Below are positions 1-12,539 of a stretch of 64,000 bases of DNA, piece by piece. The number at the start of each line of letters is the position of its first letter. Position 1 is the stretch's first letter. This stretch comes from Papilionanthe hookeriana x Papilionanthe teres. Taxonomy: Eukaryota > Streptophyta > Magnoliopsida > Asparagales > Orchidaceae. The DNA lies in assembly GCA_022702705.1 (NCBI GenBank), contig CM040424.1, positions 142,977,165-143,041,164 on the forward strand, read 5' to 3'. The position numbers and the translations under genes were made by a program. The notes below the pieces were generated by a model. That model was not told the DNA's origin and searched no databases. It worked only from the letters and a program-made list of their open reading frames with translations.

Positions 1-3000
1 CAAGGATGTCTCTTTAATTTTCAAGAATTTCAAATTTATGCTTTTACCCCCGTGTGTTTCAAGTGCTTAGTGGCTACCCTAATTTAGTCCTTAATGTTTC
101 AAACACTTTATTAAACATTTGATCAAAATTTTTACCCATTAACCCTCTGATGTGGCCTATGATCAATTAATTAAAGATTAAAACATAAATATGACATTGA
201 CAGTTACACCCCAAAGATAAACAACTCAACTCACTATGCCTACATGATTCCATTTGTTGCTGAACTTTGCAAATCATTCACCCATAGGCTAATTAATGTC
301 TCATAGGTGGTTTTATATTTTTTTGAAGTCTACTTTATTCTCTATAATTTTTTGAAAAAAAATTTATGAAGTTACCATGAAAATTCCTTTGAATATTAAA
401 AAAGTGATCTTTGTATATAAATTTTTTATTTAAAGTTGTTCAGATAAAGGAGATTAATCAGAGCAAACTTTTTATTATTTTTATTTATATTTTAATTTTT
501 ATAATTTTAAATTTTTTTAATAGAAAAATACATAGAATATAATTTTTTTAATGTTGTATTCCATAATTATTTTTCTTTAGTACCTCTGAGTTTGCTTAGC
601 TTGCTAAACTTTATCTCATATTTTTCTAATTTTTATTTAATTTTTTTAATTTTTTAAATAAATTAGAGATAAATACCATATAAAATTAGGGCTTTTAGGG
701 TTAGAGGTGTCATCTGACCTTGGAAAATCAAAGGACCTCCCTAATCACATGAGGAATAAAACCCTAAAACTATATTTCATTGTTATTAATAATTGATTTT
801 AATAATTAGAATGCTCTCTAGGGTATTTAATTAATTCAAAATTAAATTTAATATAATTATTTTATTTTTATTTCCTATTAAATTCTCATTTGTTCACTGA
901 GTTTAGATGTATTTTATTTTTTGTGATTCTTCTTTGCTGAGATATGAATTTTTAAAGTTAAAATACATTTTTTTGGATATATTTAAATCATAAATACCCT
1001 ATTTATCCACTTAACCACTTCAGCCTCGGACCCGTGAAGCACCACGGACCGTATGTTGATTCTATATGCATCACTTGGTGACTCGGCCTGCCCCGTGGTG
1101 CTCTAAGCAGAACTGATGGGCCATCCCAAACTGATCTTCATCATTTCTTTCAAATACACAAAAAATGAATGACATTTGTTCATCGCCCCATGAGAATATA
1201 ACCCAAGAGTCATCTACGACCTAGAGTTAAGATCACAATCGATTCTTAACCAAATTGGAAGGGATTGTTATTAGACCTTCATCCAAGTCATACACACAAA
1301 TCCATAAGGATAGGTGGACATGGATTGTTCGTTTCCACAAAAATCTAAACCCAAGAAAAAAAAATAGAAGTTTGATCTTATTACCTTTGCCGAAGAGGTG
1401 AGACATCAACTAATTGGTTGAGAAGCTTCACCTTAGTCCCACAAACCTTCTGCTTGCTCTAATTTGCACTGAGGTTGAGCCTGGGTATGACTTTGATCAA
1501 AGCGTGGATTAAGTTCAGACTAGCCCTAGGTTAGAGGCCACGGGAAAGGGGGATTTTGATTGGGGAAGTGTTCTTGAGTCGTGGGGAAGCTTTCAGAAGG
1601 ATCAATTTGGAGTTCTAATGAGGTTGATTTCTAGCCTAAAAATTCTTTGAATTTTAGTGGGGAAATTAGGGTTTTGTAGACAGTTTGAGAGCTTAGGAAT
1701 GTTAGGGATGCACTTCGTGTAAGTGTATGAATGGTTTGAAAAAAAATTTAGCAGGGCTTCGCCAAGATTCATGCACTTCACCATTTTTGGTCGCAAGTGG
1801 GGTTTTATTTATAAGCTTGACCATGGGCTTTAATTGGCCAGGGTTTGGGGTTCAAAAGGATGCTAAGGTGGTGCTGAGGTAGAGGTAATGGTCCAATGGG
1901 GGTGAGCCACATTGGATGGGTAAAATATTGGATTTTCCCCTTTGGGTGGCTCTCAGGTTTGAGCTTACTGCCAGCCATGGTGGCTGGCCAGGTCATGGGT
2001 GGCCACCAACCAACTGTGGAAGGTCAAAGGTAGAGGTTTTTTAATTCAATTAGTTGGTGTCATGTGTTCATGGGTTCAATTTAAGTGGAAGGGTTTGAGG
2101 TGATTTTGGGTTTGACCTTCATTTGAGTCATGCAAATGGACTTGACTCACTCTCCATGGTGGCTAGGTCTGATGTTCAACATGTGAGCTTGGATTGTCAA
2201 CTCCCAATGATGGGGATTAGGGCTTAATATGAATCATGGGAGTAGTTAAGTGCCTTTGGGGGAATCTTGAAAGAGGCTCCTCCTTTAGCCATAATTGGCA
2301 TGGTGGCTTCCATGAGGATCATGCATGGCTCCTTGGCTTCCCTATGGCTAGGGTGAAGCCACATGACTTGCCTAAGGCTTGTGGATGTCTACATGGCTTG
2401 CATGGAAGCGGTGTGAGTGAATTTTGAGCTCTTGAAATTATTTTCCATTGGTTCCATTTTTTGTCATTTTAATCATATCATTTTACACCTTTAGCTTGAT
2501 CAAATTTCAATGTGATGAGGTGAGGGAATGATTTTGTCATGTGCCTTTTTTATTAATTGAATTTGGTTTTTGGGCTTAGTTTTGATGGGCTATTAAAATG
2601 GGTTATGTTAGATTAGATGTGGGATTTTAGAATTGGACATGGTCTTGGTGGTGTTTAAATTGATCATAATGGGTTTATTTTGGGTGTGGACTTGGGTTTG
2701 GGTGGACTTAGATTTAGTGGGTTTGGACTTAGGTGGACTTAGTTTTGGTGGATTTGGATTTGGTGACTTTAATGGGTTTGATGAATTTAGTGTGTTTGGT
2801 CTTTTCATTATGGGTTGTGGAGCGTTTGAAGGTTTGGTTTTAATTTCGGTGGGGAAGTATGCATGAGGGGTGTTGGGTGGGTCATGTGTGAATGTAGTGG
2901 TGATGTGAGTATGCATATAGTGTAAGTGTGTGTGTATGGATGATGTGAATGTGTATGTGGAGTGAGTGTGTGTGAGATTCCTAAGTCACTTATGCCCTCA

Positions 3001-3236
3001 TTCATCCTTGTAGGAACTTATTTTGAGCTTAAACATGTTGGTCCTGATTAACTCAAGAAAGTGTTGAGGATTTAAGATCACAATTATGAGACTAGAAAAA
3101 AAAAGTCAAGAAGTGGCTTGAATTTCTAAATTGGGTGGGGCACATCACTAGTGTTCTAGGAGAGTTAATAATATGATCCTATGGCTAGATCTTGGTTTTT
3201 ATAAAAAAGAAAAGACCTCACCAAATGAGGTCAACA
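1..3236 (-). mobile_element. Family B long repeat, copy B0 (5' part, runs off window)
   Basis: Read on the minus strand this copy starts TGTTGACC at 3236 and matches B1 in order: a GACCTCA/TGAGGTC hairpin tip (3214-3232), a TAGATC(T)-containing early block, a C-rich CCCAAAT/CCCACTT stretch, a TATA box (1804-1813), then an AT-rich part with the CTGACCTTGGAAAATC-like block near 700-730 that recurs in B5. The minus-strand 5' end is in the window; the 3' part lies to the left. No coding capacity is seen; short ORFs here are compositional. It lies head-to-head with B1. I infer a solo LTR or LTR-like non-autonomous unit. It is strongly diverged from B1 and CpG-poor, so probably old. Confidence 0.7.
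1804..1813 (-). promoter_or_regulatory. TATA box of family B copy B0
   Basis: The minus strand reads TATAAATAAA, about 1.4 kb after the element start, just downstream of a CCATGG-containing stretch. The other four B copies have a TATA-like box in the same relative place, mostly next to CCATGG or GTGGC. Conservation across diverged copies supports a real core promoter. Confidence 0.6.
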
Positions 3237-4979
3237 ACCACCTTTAATCTCATTTATATATTCTATAAAATATTACAAAAAAAATAAATATAATAAATTT
3301 ATTTTGAATTATAACTCAAAATAAAAAATAAATATTTTACTTACATAAGCTCTCTGTGAGCTAATATCAACCCATTGCTAGTTTGCTTGATATTTGTGTG
3401 TTCGACTATATAACTCTACAGTTCTTGGTTTTCTTACAAGCACTATTTAAATAAACATATTTATAATATTAGTAAAATAAAAAATATATGACTTACTTGT
3501 CTTCTCTTGTGCTCATGCCACTATAGTCTTCTCCTTTTATGAACACAATCATGAGAGGCTCAGGCCTTACATAACTCGACCCTCACTTCCTATCTAATAT
3601 AGAGAAGCCTCTACCTAGACATGTGAAAATCTATAAACATGTCACAACAATTAGCAGCATCACTTATCTCAAATTTTCTTTTGATATCTTTACACTATTC
3701 AGGAAACCACCAAAAATTTTCTTCTATAAAAAACATATAAATAATGAATTAATACGAATTAGATAATTATGTAATGCATAAGAGTTGAGAGTTTATTTAT
3801 TTTCTTAAATTCTCTACATCACATGTGACAAATTTGAATAGATATCTTCTTCAAAGATGAATATGGAGCAACATATTTGCTCCTTATGATACACTTTATT
3901 TTGTGTTGCTTGCCTAGATAGATTGAACCTACAAAAAATTTTATTTATCTCTATAAAAGTTAGAACATAAAAGGAACAATACATAAGCTCACACATCTCC
4001 ATCAGACTCTTCGTAAGTGATTGAACCAGATGTCTTAAAGCAACCCTGCTTGGTAGAAGTGGATGAATTAGGATAATATAGTAGTGGGGGCGGTGCTGGT
4101 GGATAGTGATAGTTATGCTCCATATAACCTAGGCGAGGCCGAAATGGGTTGAACAAAGTGGTTTTGATAGAACCTACAGAATAATAAACTGGTTGAGTGA
4201 TATGTTGAGTGAGAAAAATGTCAAAAAATATGCCTACATATTTATTTTTATTTACAAAGTGGTTTTCATAGAACCTACAAAATAATAAACTGGTTGAGTG
4301 ATATGTTGAGTGAGAAAAATGTCAAAAAATATGCCTACATATTTATTTTTATTTCACATTTTTTTTAACAAATATTATATTATTTGGTGTGTATTTTATA
4401 TAGAGAAACCCTTAGAAAAGTATCATGAAGCTTTAGTAAAATTCAAGATAATGCGACAGCGCCATCTCCAGTTCTTAAAAGGTTTGTTGGGAATTTTTCC
4501 AATAACTTTCCCAAAAGCAATGTTCCTTAGCGCTAGACTTCATAGCATCACATGGAGGGAAATATGCTACCTATATAGTGTCATGATGCTATCAATGTTA
4601 TAACAAGAAGCTAGTAGACAAAGAGTATGTCACCATAGCATTTGTACCTTAGAGCCACAACAATGGTTCTAGGGTACCTCAGTGTTGTATTCCAATAATA
4701 ATATCCATTCACTCAAAATTCAAATTTTAAGGAAAGAATCATAATTATAGAGGTTGATAGAACTTAAGATAAAGGGAGAGAATTAGTATAGGAAGTTGCA
4801 GAGGAGTCTAAATGTTTTTTTATGAACGTGTGGGAGTGTGTGTGTGAGAGAGTGAGATAGTTAGTGTCACTTATTCTAGTGGAAAGAGGGGAAGGCAAGG
4901 AAGAGCAAAGGAGAAATTGAGAGGGCTTGATCAGGCTTCAATCTCTTACAAACTACAGAGGCATGTTTCATTTATGTAC
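3237..4979. other. Unassigned AT-rich spacer between B0 and B1
   Basis: This 1.74 kb lies between the facing 5' ends of B0 and B1 and resembles neither. It continues across the B1 insertion into sequence after 12539. It holds a 101-bp tandem duplication and, at 4310-4603 (+), an open frame with a Lys/Arg-rich middle that I do not recognise. On the minus strand near 4130-4000 there is a short Pro/Tyr/Ser-rich frame ending in an acidic stretch, also unrecognised. It could be a remnant of another transposon. No RNA gene or clear exon is seen. Confidence 0.5.
4153..4354. repeat. Two-copy tandem duplication, 101-bp unit
   Basis: The segment beginning ACAAAGTGGTTTT at 4153 is repeated from 4254 with only a few changes, for example GATAGAACC versus CATAGAACC. 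It is a simple local duplication in non-coding sequence. Confidence 0.9.
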
Positions 4980-7354
4980 TGTTGACCTCATTTTTGATGA
5001 GGTCTTCTCTTCTTCTCTTTAGTACTTAGGATCTAGCCTTAGGCTTTTCCTTTGACTATCTTAGAGGACTAGAATCGGGACCCACCTTTTAGAAATTCAA
5101 ACCACTTCTTAACTCCCCGCAAACTCCACAAACTCGATCGTAGACCCTAATCACCTGTAGGGTTGAAATCAAATGTGGAAGTTTAAAGCGATGAGTTCCT
5201 ATAGTGACTTTCGCCTAGGATCGCCCGGCGTGGCTCAGTCCGTGAAGGCACGACTTACACACACCACACTTATACACTACACCTACACACTACACTTCCA
5301 CATACCTCCTAAAACCACACCCATACCTAACTCGACCTCCCGACTCATGTAGAGTGATCCACATGGATGGTCCTTAACCCCTAAGCCCTCGGCTAGAGGG
5401 CTAGGAACAATATAGATAACGCCTCAGTGAGTCCCTTCACTAGCTCATGTGAGTCGATGCGACTTCACGACTCAACCAAAACGACTTCTTTCCACCCAAA
5501 TTCACCCATCTTCAATTTCCCAAATTTTCAATTTTCGACCCCCGGACCCTACACCTACTAAACCTACCCAAAACCCTTAAAATTACCCAAATTTCTCAAA
5601 AATTTCCAAATTACCCAAAATTCTCCAAAATCAATCCCAAACATTTCCACATCACTTAAACCGATCATCCATACCCAAAAATACCAAAAATTCCAAGAAA
5701 ACCTCCCAATACCCTCCAAATACCCAAAATACCCCTCTCGCCAAAAAATCCAAAAATTCGAAAAATTCCCGTAAAATTCCATAAAATCCAAAATATTCCC
5801 AATTTCATTTTTTCCAACTACACCATGCAGCTCAATTTTGTCAATTTACCCTACTTTTTTCAAAACCCCCAATTCGACCCATTTTAACCCTAAGTGAACC
5901 CGATGTCAAACCAAACCTACCCAATCGACCCCGATTTTGGTCCAATTCAATTCTAAACTTCAATTCAACATCCTCAATACCAATCTGGACCAAATCCAAG
6001 CCCACTTGATTGACATTTAGATCCAATCTCACTTTCGGCCTTAAAGCCCACTTGGACCCACGACCTAAACCTAACCCAAACTCACCCAACTCAATTCCAA
6101 TTAACCCCAAATCTTTTCTAAATCTTCCTTAACATTCCCATAAACAAAATACTAACATTATTTGCCCAAAATTTAGACCCAAACCCTACTCAAACTCAAC
6201 CCAAGGTCAAAAGGCCCATTTTTGACCTAAACCCAAACCTAACCCAAATGAGCCCAAACCCCAAAATCAAAGCCCAACCAAAGTCAAAACCTCTTTGAAA
6301 CACTCCAATAAACATTTCTCAACATTGATTTTATATTAATTTCAACCCTAGCCAACATTAAATTCAACTTAGCCCACTTGGACCTACATAGTGCCCACTT
6401 ACCAAATAAATCCAAATTCAAACCAATTCAACTCCAAATCACACCAAATTGATTCCAAGCCCTTCATAGAACATCCCTAAACCAATTATGACATTTATTC
6501 GACAAAGTTCTTCACAAAATTTTTATCCAAATGCCCATCCTAAAATCAAAAGCCCATTTCCCTTAAACTTTCCTAAAAGCCCACTTCACCACATCCAAAG
6601 GCCCAAAATCTACCCTAAAGCCCACATGACATCTCCATTTGTCATCCACTTAATTAAATCCATTACCTAAGTCCTAAATTCACCATCAAATTATTCCAAA
6701 TCAAGCTTCATCCAAATTTCCACCAAATTATCCAAAATCCTTAAAATCCTTTTTTATGAAATCGACCAAACTTTTTGCCAAGCCAAAGTGCGAGCCATGA
6801 AGCCACGCATGAGCCACATGCGAGCCACGAGAGCTTCGGACACTCCACCATGCCATATCGGGTAAGAAGAGGGGGCTTTCCTTAATCCCTAAAGCTCATT
6901 AAGTCTTAATCATGTTTCACCTAAACTTAAATTTAATCCAAATATATTTGGATGGAGACTTCTCCATGCCAAACCACTCGATCCCTTTGATCCCCCACAG
7001 CATCCAAAGCCACCTCAAGGGTGCACCAAGCCCAAATGGGTGGATCGACCCATTTAGACTCAAAACTACCCATGCCCCATTCTACTTTGAATCAAAGCCT
7101 TTACACATGGCAATGGTCAATCGCTTGCACCAAGCCCCGCCCCCGACCCACCCGACCTCGAGGATGACCCATGCTCAGCCGGCCGGCCACCGTGCCGCCG
7201 GAAAACACCATGGCCGAGAGCTCACATGTGAGCCAACTTTGAAATTCTCACCCGCCGAGCCGCCCCATCCCCAGGTGCCATTGTAGCCGTTCTTCTCTCG
7301 CCAAGAGCAGTCGATCCCAAGCCCTAACTCTCCCGGAGGCCCTCCACCCTCTCC

Positions 7355-7362
7355 TATTTAAA
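7355..7362 (+). promoter_or_regulatory. TATA box of family B copy B1
   Basis: TATTTAAA lies 2.4 kb after the element start, followed by CTCCACCC and a CpG-rich transcribed-leader-like region. The equivalent box is present in B0, B2, B3 and B5, so it probably drives transcription of the unit. Confidence 0.55.
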
Positions 7363-7939
7363 CTCCACCCCTCTCGGCCACGAGAAGGGCTAAGCACAAA
7401 CCTCGCCAAAACTCGCCAAAATTGTTCCGTACTCCTCCCCATACACAGAGCACTTGATCCCCAGTGAGATCCCCCCGCCATTTCTCCTCTCGCGAGCTCA
7501 ATTTCGTAGTCGAAATTCCACCCAAAACCAGTGACACTTCTTCACAAGTGAGCCAATTCCCAAATCGATTGGTTCTACACCTTCACTCGTACTAAGCGGA
7601 AGGTGTCCACCAAGCAAAAGCCCCATCTCCGAGCCACCCAGTTGCTCCAGACTCTCCAAGCTTTGTGATCGGCTTAGTCGAAATCACATCCGGACAATTC
7701 ACTGCACTGAGAGACTTCATCCGGAGCTCAGCGGGATCCAATCGAAGGTGCAACAACTCTCGGATCGAAGCCACACTTCTCCGAGCAAAGGTATGAGCTA
7801 ATTCTTCATCCCGAGCTTCGGAGATTCTCCATTTCAAATGCCTTAGTTTCAATGCATGTTAACCGTATAGATGTGTTCGTCTCTTCAAGATGAATCCATA
7901 GAAGCATAAGAACATAAAAATCCATCGAGTATCGAGTGA

Positions 7940-8165
7940 GATCTGTAGATTTAGTGTGGACGGCTCTCGGGCGAGGACGCTCGGGACGATGAACGGATGC
8001 CGTCCATTCAATACACGCGCGGACGAACCGGCTCGGATGGCGTCGGACCGAGAGACGGTACGAGAACCGCGGGGCCCGGCCGCCGACTCGGGTGGCGGCG
8101 TCGAATGGGAGCGCGACGCGTGTGCGTTCGGAGTCGCCGAGGTTGACGCGGCGCCGCGTGGATAA
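7940..8165 (+). other. CpG-rich leader block of B1
   Basis: This is a sharp GC- and CpG-rich island in an AT-rich element, 0.6-0.8 kb downstream of the TATA box, ending GCGCCGCGTGGATAAATAG. The matching stretch in B5 (about 62409-62600, minus) is also CpG-rich. In B3 (44880-45120) and B2 (31040-31240) it is CpG-depleted. Short open frames occur here but do not agree between copies, so I treat it as non-coding leader. Confidence 0.6.
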
Positions 8166-9945
8166 ATAGAAAATTAGTGATATTTTTCTATTTATTTAAT
8201 TCCCTAAACTTCAAAAATTCATCTCCGTGTAGTAAAAATCGAAAAATAAAATAAAAATACCCTCTCGCTCGTAGAACGGAGGAGAATAACGTGGAAAAGA
8301 AATCATTTAATTTCATCAGTATTTTATTTTTTATAATTTATTTACTCTCTCGCATTATTTTAATTCTCCATGCATGCATACAATTCACTATGGCATGAGA
8401 CCATAAGGCTTTTGAAGCCTTCCGACTTGGGAACATTCCCCGAATTTTCCAAAGTCGAGAGCCATCCCTATGAAAAGTTATCGATTTTTCAAATTCGAAG
8501 TTATCGTTTTGAGTATTTTAATTCCAATAAATAAGCATTTTGTGAAATAAATTTGAAAAATTTGATGATGTTTTTATGTCGGAGAACCTTAGGAAAAATA
8601 GGTTTTGATCTTAGTTCATTTAAAACAACCTAATCGCTTAAAAACCCAAAATAGTCTTTAATTAATTAAAGTTAACCATGCATCAAATTGACTTGAAATC
8701 AATTCTCCATCGACCTTTAGGATCGAGGAACCCACCATAAAAATTCGAGAATCAATCGGACTTGTTAGCTTCACTAATCGGGTCGATTAAGCCCACTTAG
8801 TCATTTTAAACTTAAAAAATTCATAACTTTCAAAATACCTTTCAAAAATTCACCAAATCGGCTTTGGAGCTCTCTCGATATCGGGGAACCTAAGAAAATT
8901 AAAATTTCAATTTTCTAAAAAAGTTCGATTTTTAATCATATTTTAATATTTTTAATAATTAAAAAATAATAAAAGTCACAAAAATAATAAAATTCACCAA
9001 AATGTCACATTTTGAATTTTAATCACATGAGAACAAATCCCACATTTTTCTTGAGTCTATTTGGTGAGATATTAAATTTTAAAGCTTTAAGGTAATTTTA
9101 AAATTAAAAAAAATGTATTTTCTAAGCATTTTCATTAAAATAATTATAATAAATTATAGTAAAAATCAGAAAATTGCAAAATTTACTTCTCCGATTTCCT
9201 TGATATCAGAGAGATTTTTGAAAAATATAAAATTCATTTTTCAACATTTATTTTATTTTTAAATTAATTAACACTCCAAAACTTAAAATAATTATAATAA
9301 AAATAATATAATTCAAAAATCACCAAAATTGGTCCAAGTGCTTCTCTCGATTATTGTGAATGTCCCCTAATTCTCTTAGGACAAAAACTTTCCCATGATT
9401 ATGTTATTAAATTTTACTTGAAATCTCTATTTTCCACCAAAAATAATTATATAAATAAATTAAATACGTAAAAATCACATTTTCTCCTCTCATGTCTTTA
9501 TCGACACATGAGTGAAGTCACATAAAAATTTCAAGTTCATTTGAGTTCAATTTAGTGAGTTATGAAATTATTAAGTTTAAAGGGTAAAATAAGTAATTAA
9601 AATTTTAATCCTTAATTAAAACTTTAGGTTTAATAAAAAATTAACAAATAAAATATTTGATCCTAATCTGATTTGGATGATTGAAATTTAAATAATTAAA
9701 GGGTAGAAACCCATTAAGCAATTTTAAAATGATTAAACTTTAATTAAATAATGGATTAAATTTGGAAGAATAATAAAATTGGAATTATTAAAATAGGGAT
9801 ATTATTGGAAGAGATTTATTCTTTAATTTAAAAAATCCCTAAATTAATTATCTCATTAATATTCAATTCTTAATTAAAATGATAACTCAAATTTAAAATA
9901 TTAAAAGACTTAATTATTAAACTCTTCTAAAAATTTCAATTAAAT

Positions 9946-9995
9946 TTAAAAATAAAATTAAATTAAAATTAAATTAAATTAAATTAAATTAAAAT

Positions 9996-10028
<33 letters not shown>

Positions 10029-10413
10029 ATTAAATTAAATTAAATTAAATTAAAATTAAATTAAATTAAATTAATTAAATTAAATTAAATAATTGAATTA
10101 AATTAAATTAAATTAAATTAAATTAAATTAAAATAAAATTAAATTAAATTAAATAATTGAATTAAATTAAATCAAATTAAATTAAATTAAACAATCAAAT
10201 TAAATTAAATTAAATTAAATTGAATAATTAAATTAAATTAAATTAAATTAAATAATTAAATTAAATTAAATTAAATTAAATCAAATTAAATTAAATTAAA
10301 TCAAATTAAATTAAAATTAAATCAAATCAAATTAAATAATTTAACATCAAATCAAACTCAATCGAATTAAATTAAATTAAAACTCAATTAAATTAAATTA
10401 AATTAAATTAAAT
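9946..10413. repeat. TTAAA pentamer tandem array
   Basis: About 470 bp of AATTAAATT-type pentamers with occasional AATTG, ATCAA and AAAT interruptions, inside the 3' half of B1. The long uninterrupted array is not seen in B3, and the corresponding part of B5 (around 60.2-60.9 kb) is only loosely TTTAAT-rich. It accounts for much of the extra length of B1. Confidence 0.9.
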
Positions 10414-12539
10414 ATAACATCACCAAAGACATGTATAATTCAAAATAAATCTAAAATAACTCGAACACTATTCCAAATTTAAACTCTTTAACTTAAACCA
10501 AATCATTTGAATACTAATTTACCCTCAAAGCCTTTAGCTATCATAACTCCTAAATGAACATTAAATGAAATGTTACTTCGACTTATAGTGACATTCAAAT
10601 GTCCCAGTTCATCGAGTAAGATAACAACGAAACTTGAATTCTCTGACGATTAATTCATTTATATAATCGAATTCATTTTGACTTAAAACAATCCTAGAAA
10701 TATTGAAAAAATGTTTAAGATTCTTCTAAGACTTCCTCAATATGATAGGACATTTATAAGAACAATTGAATTTAATTATTCTTCGATGAAGAAAATCGTC
10801 TTCAAACAAAAATACAAAGACCCAGACGTCATAGGAAATAATCACTATAAGATTAGGAATTTGGTAAAACCATAACCTCTTGCCTTAACTCTACTTGTAG
10901 AACTTGCATTAAATATTCTAATCGTGTTTTAAGTGCAACTGGGATGACGGGAAGACTCTCCAGAGTACGCTTTTATTTTATCGCAATTTACTTTCTTGCA
11001 ATTTACTTTCCCGCAATTTACTTTCTTGCAAATGTACTTTACTTTTCTTGCATGATAAAACAATCTGTTGCATGTAAAACCCACACCTTTAGTGATAATT
11101 CCTAAAGCCGAAACGTAAGCCAAGTTAAAAGTCATTCGTGAAGATAAAATTCACCGCCACAACATTTCAAAATATAAAACAACTCAAAATTTAATTACAA
11201 ACGTAACACAAAACTACAATTACAACTAAATTAAAACGTCCTCGTTGGATGATCGGGAATACCTCGGATGATGTAACCTACGCTGTTCTTAACGGATTTC
11301 CACTGGTCTAAATGAAAGTGTGGAACTCATTCGATTGAGTTTAGCAAATTCATCCGGATCAAGTGAATCCGATAAAATAATGATGCGGAAGGATGGAACC
11401 GTGAGATCTTAACCGGTGTCGTTATAATCAACTTTAAGATTTGTTTTAATTAAAACGTAAAAAACACTTGGAAATTAAGATTTTCTCTAAACCAAAACAC
11501 TTTTCTCATCCCCGATTTATAATTTCTAAAAACTAAACCTCTGCGACAACAAGGAGCTCGGAGCATGATGGCAACGACGGCCATCGTCGTCAAGAAACTT
11601 CGAATCTACATCAATAAAACTTTCCTAGAACTAAACAACAAAGCCATAGTGACTTCGAGGTAGTTTGCCTAGTGCAACATAAACCCTCAACCTTTGTTAG
11701 GCATTTGCATGATCGGGTCATGTAAATTAAGCGCAGAACCGGACTTAGGATTCCGAGGTAATCGTCTGATACGACATAAACCCTCACATCTTCGAAGCTA
11801 TTTAGTATGATTCTATCATATAAATATAAGTCCTAATTAATTAAAATTGACAAAATCAAAACATTTAAATAAACATTAGGATTTTCCTAAATTTAAGCTA
11901 AACAATAGGATAGTCGGAAATTACGAAGTTTACTTCGAATCTGTGATTTCTCCTACCTTTCTTCCTTTGGATTCACAAAACAAAATGTTCCAAGTTTGAT
12001 CCATTCCCTATTGAAATTCCAAAATTCAATCCCTGAAAACTTAAACTTTGAAATCCTTGAGAGCAGAATTATTGATTATTATCGAGAGTTTTCTTAGGCG
12101 ATTCCCATCACTTAAGATGTAATTAACTATAAGTGCTCGTCTATAGAAATTTTGAAGAACCTGTGAATATAAACACTCGTTTAATGTTTTCATATTAAGC
12201 TGGGAATTTTGTCGAGCTTATAAAATTGGTTCGCAGACCAAACGGATGTCACAAATCTTCTAGTTTATTTAATCGAGCCCCACGTCAAGCGTTAGTGATA
12301 CTATCCTTAGGGATAGATACACGGCTTAGTGATGCGGTGCGTCGTTTATATAAACTATTTGGGATGTGAGAATCGGTTTAGTCTCATATCTTAAAACCTT
12401 CAAATTTGAAATTATTTTCAAAATTAAATACTACTTTTCAAACTATTTATTTTAATTAAATTAAAAATTCGCCGACAGATTTCTGTTAGGCGACCCCTCT
12501 TCAAAATAAAACACAACCTAAAAATATGCCGACATGTAC

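Larger units (their letters stand above)
4980..12534 (+). mobile_element. Family B long repeat, complete copy B1 (7,555 bp)
   Basis: It begins TGTTGACCTCA (4980) and ends GCCGACA (12534), so it has TG...CA ends. It is bracketed by a perfect 5-bp direct repeat TGTAC (4975-4979 and 12535-12539), the mark of LTR-retrotransposon integration. The tip folds as GACCTCAT-loop-ATGAGGTC (4984-5004). Layout: C-rich 5' third, TATA box at 7355, CpG-rich leader block at 7940-8165, then about 4.4 kb of AT-rich sequence including a TTAAA pentamer array. No second LTR, primer site, polypurine tract or retroviral domain is visible. I infer a solo LTR of a giant-LTR element, or a coding-free LTR-type unit. Large solo LTRs are known for Ogre/Tat relatives, but membership is not shown here. 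Confidence 0.8.

Noticed and set aside
2608..3005. His/Thr/Pro-rich minus-strand frames in B0
   Set aside because: They come from ACACAC/CCCAAA low-complexity sequence in the C-rich part of family B; not preserved in B1.
7956..8165. GC-rich 69-codon frame in B1 as a small gene
   Set aside because: It starts at GTG and lies in the CpG-rich leader. The homologous region in B3 (44894-45127) has a frame of different sequence, and B5 has none, so it is not conserved as protein.
9946..10413. TTAAA array as a replication origin or scaffold-attachment region
   Set aside because: AT-rich pentamers alone do not support it; it is a copy-specific expansion inside B1.
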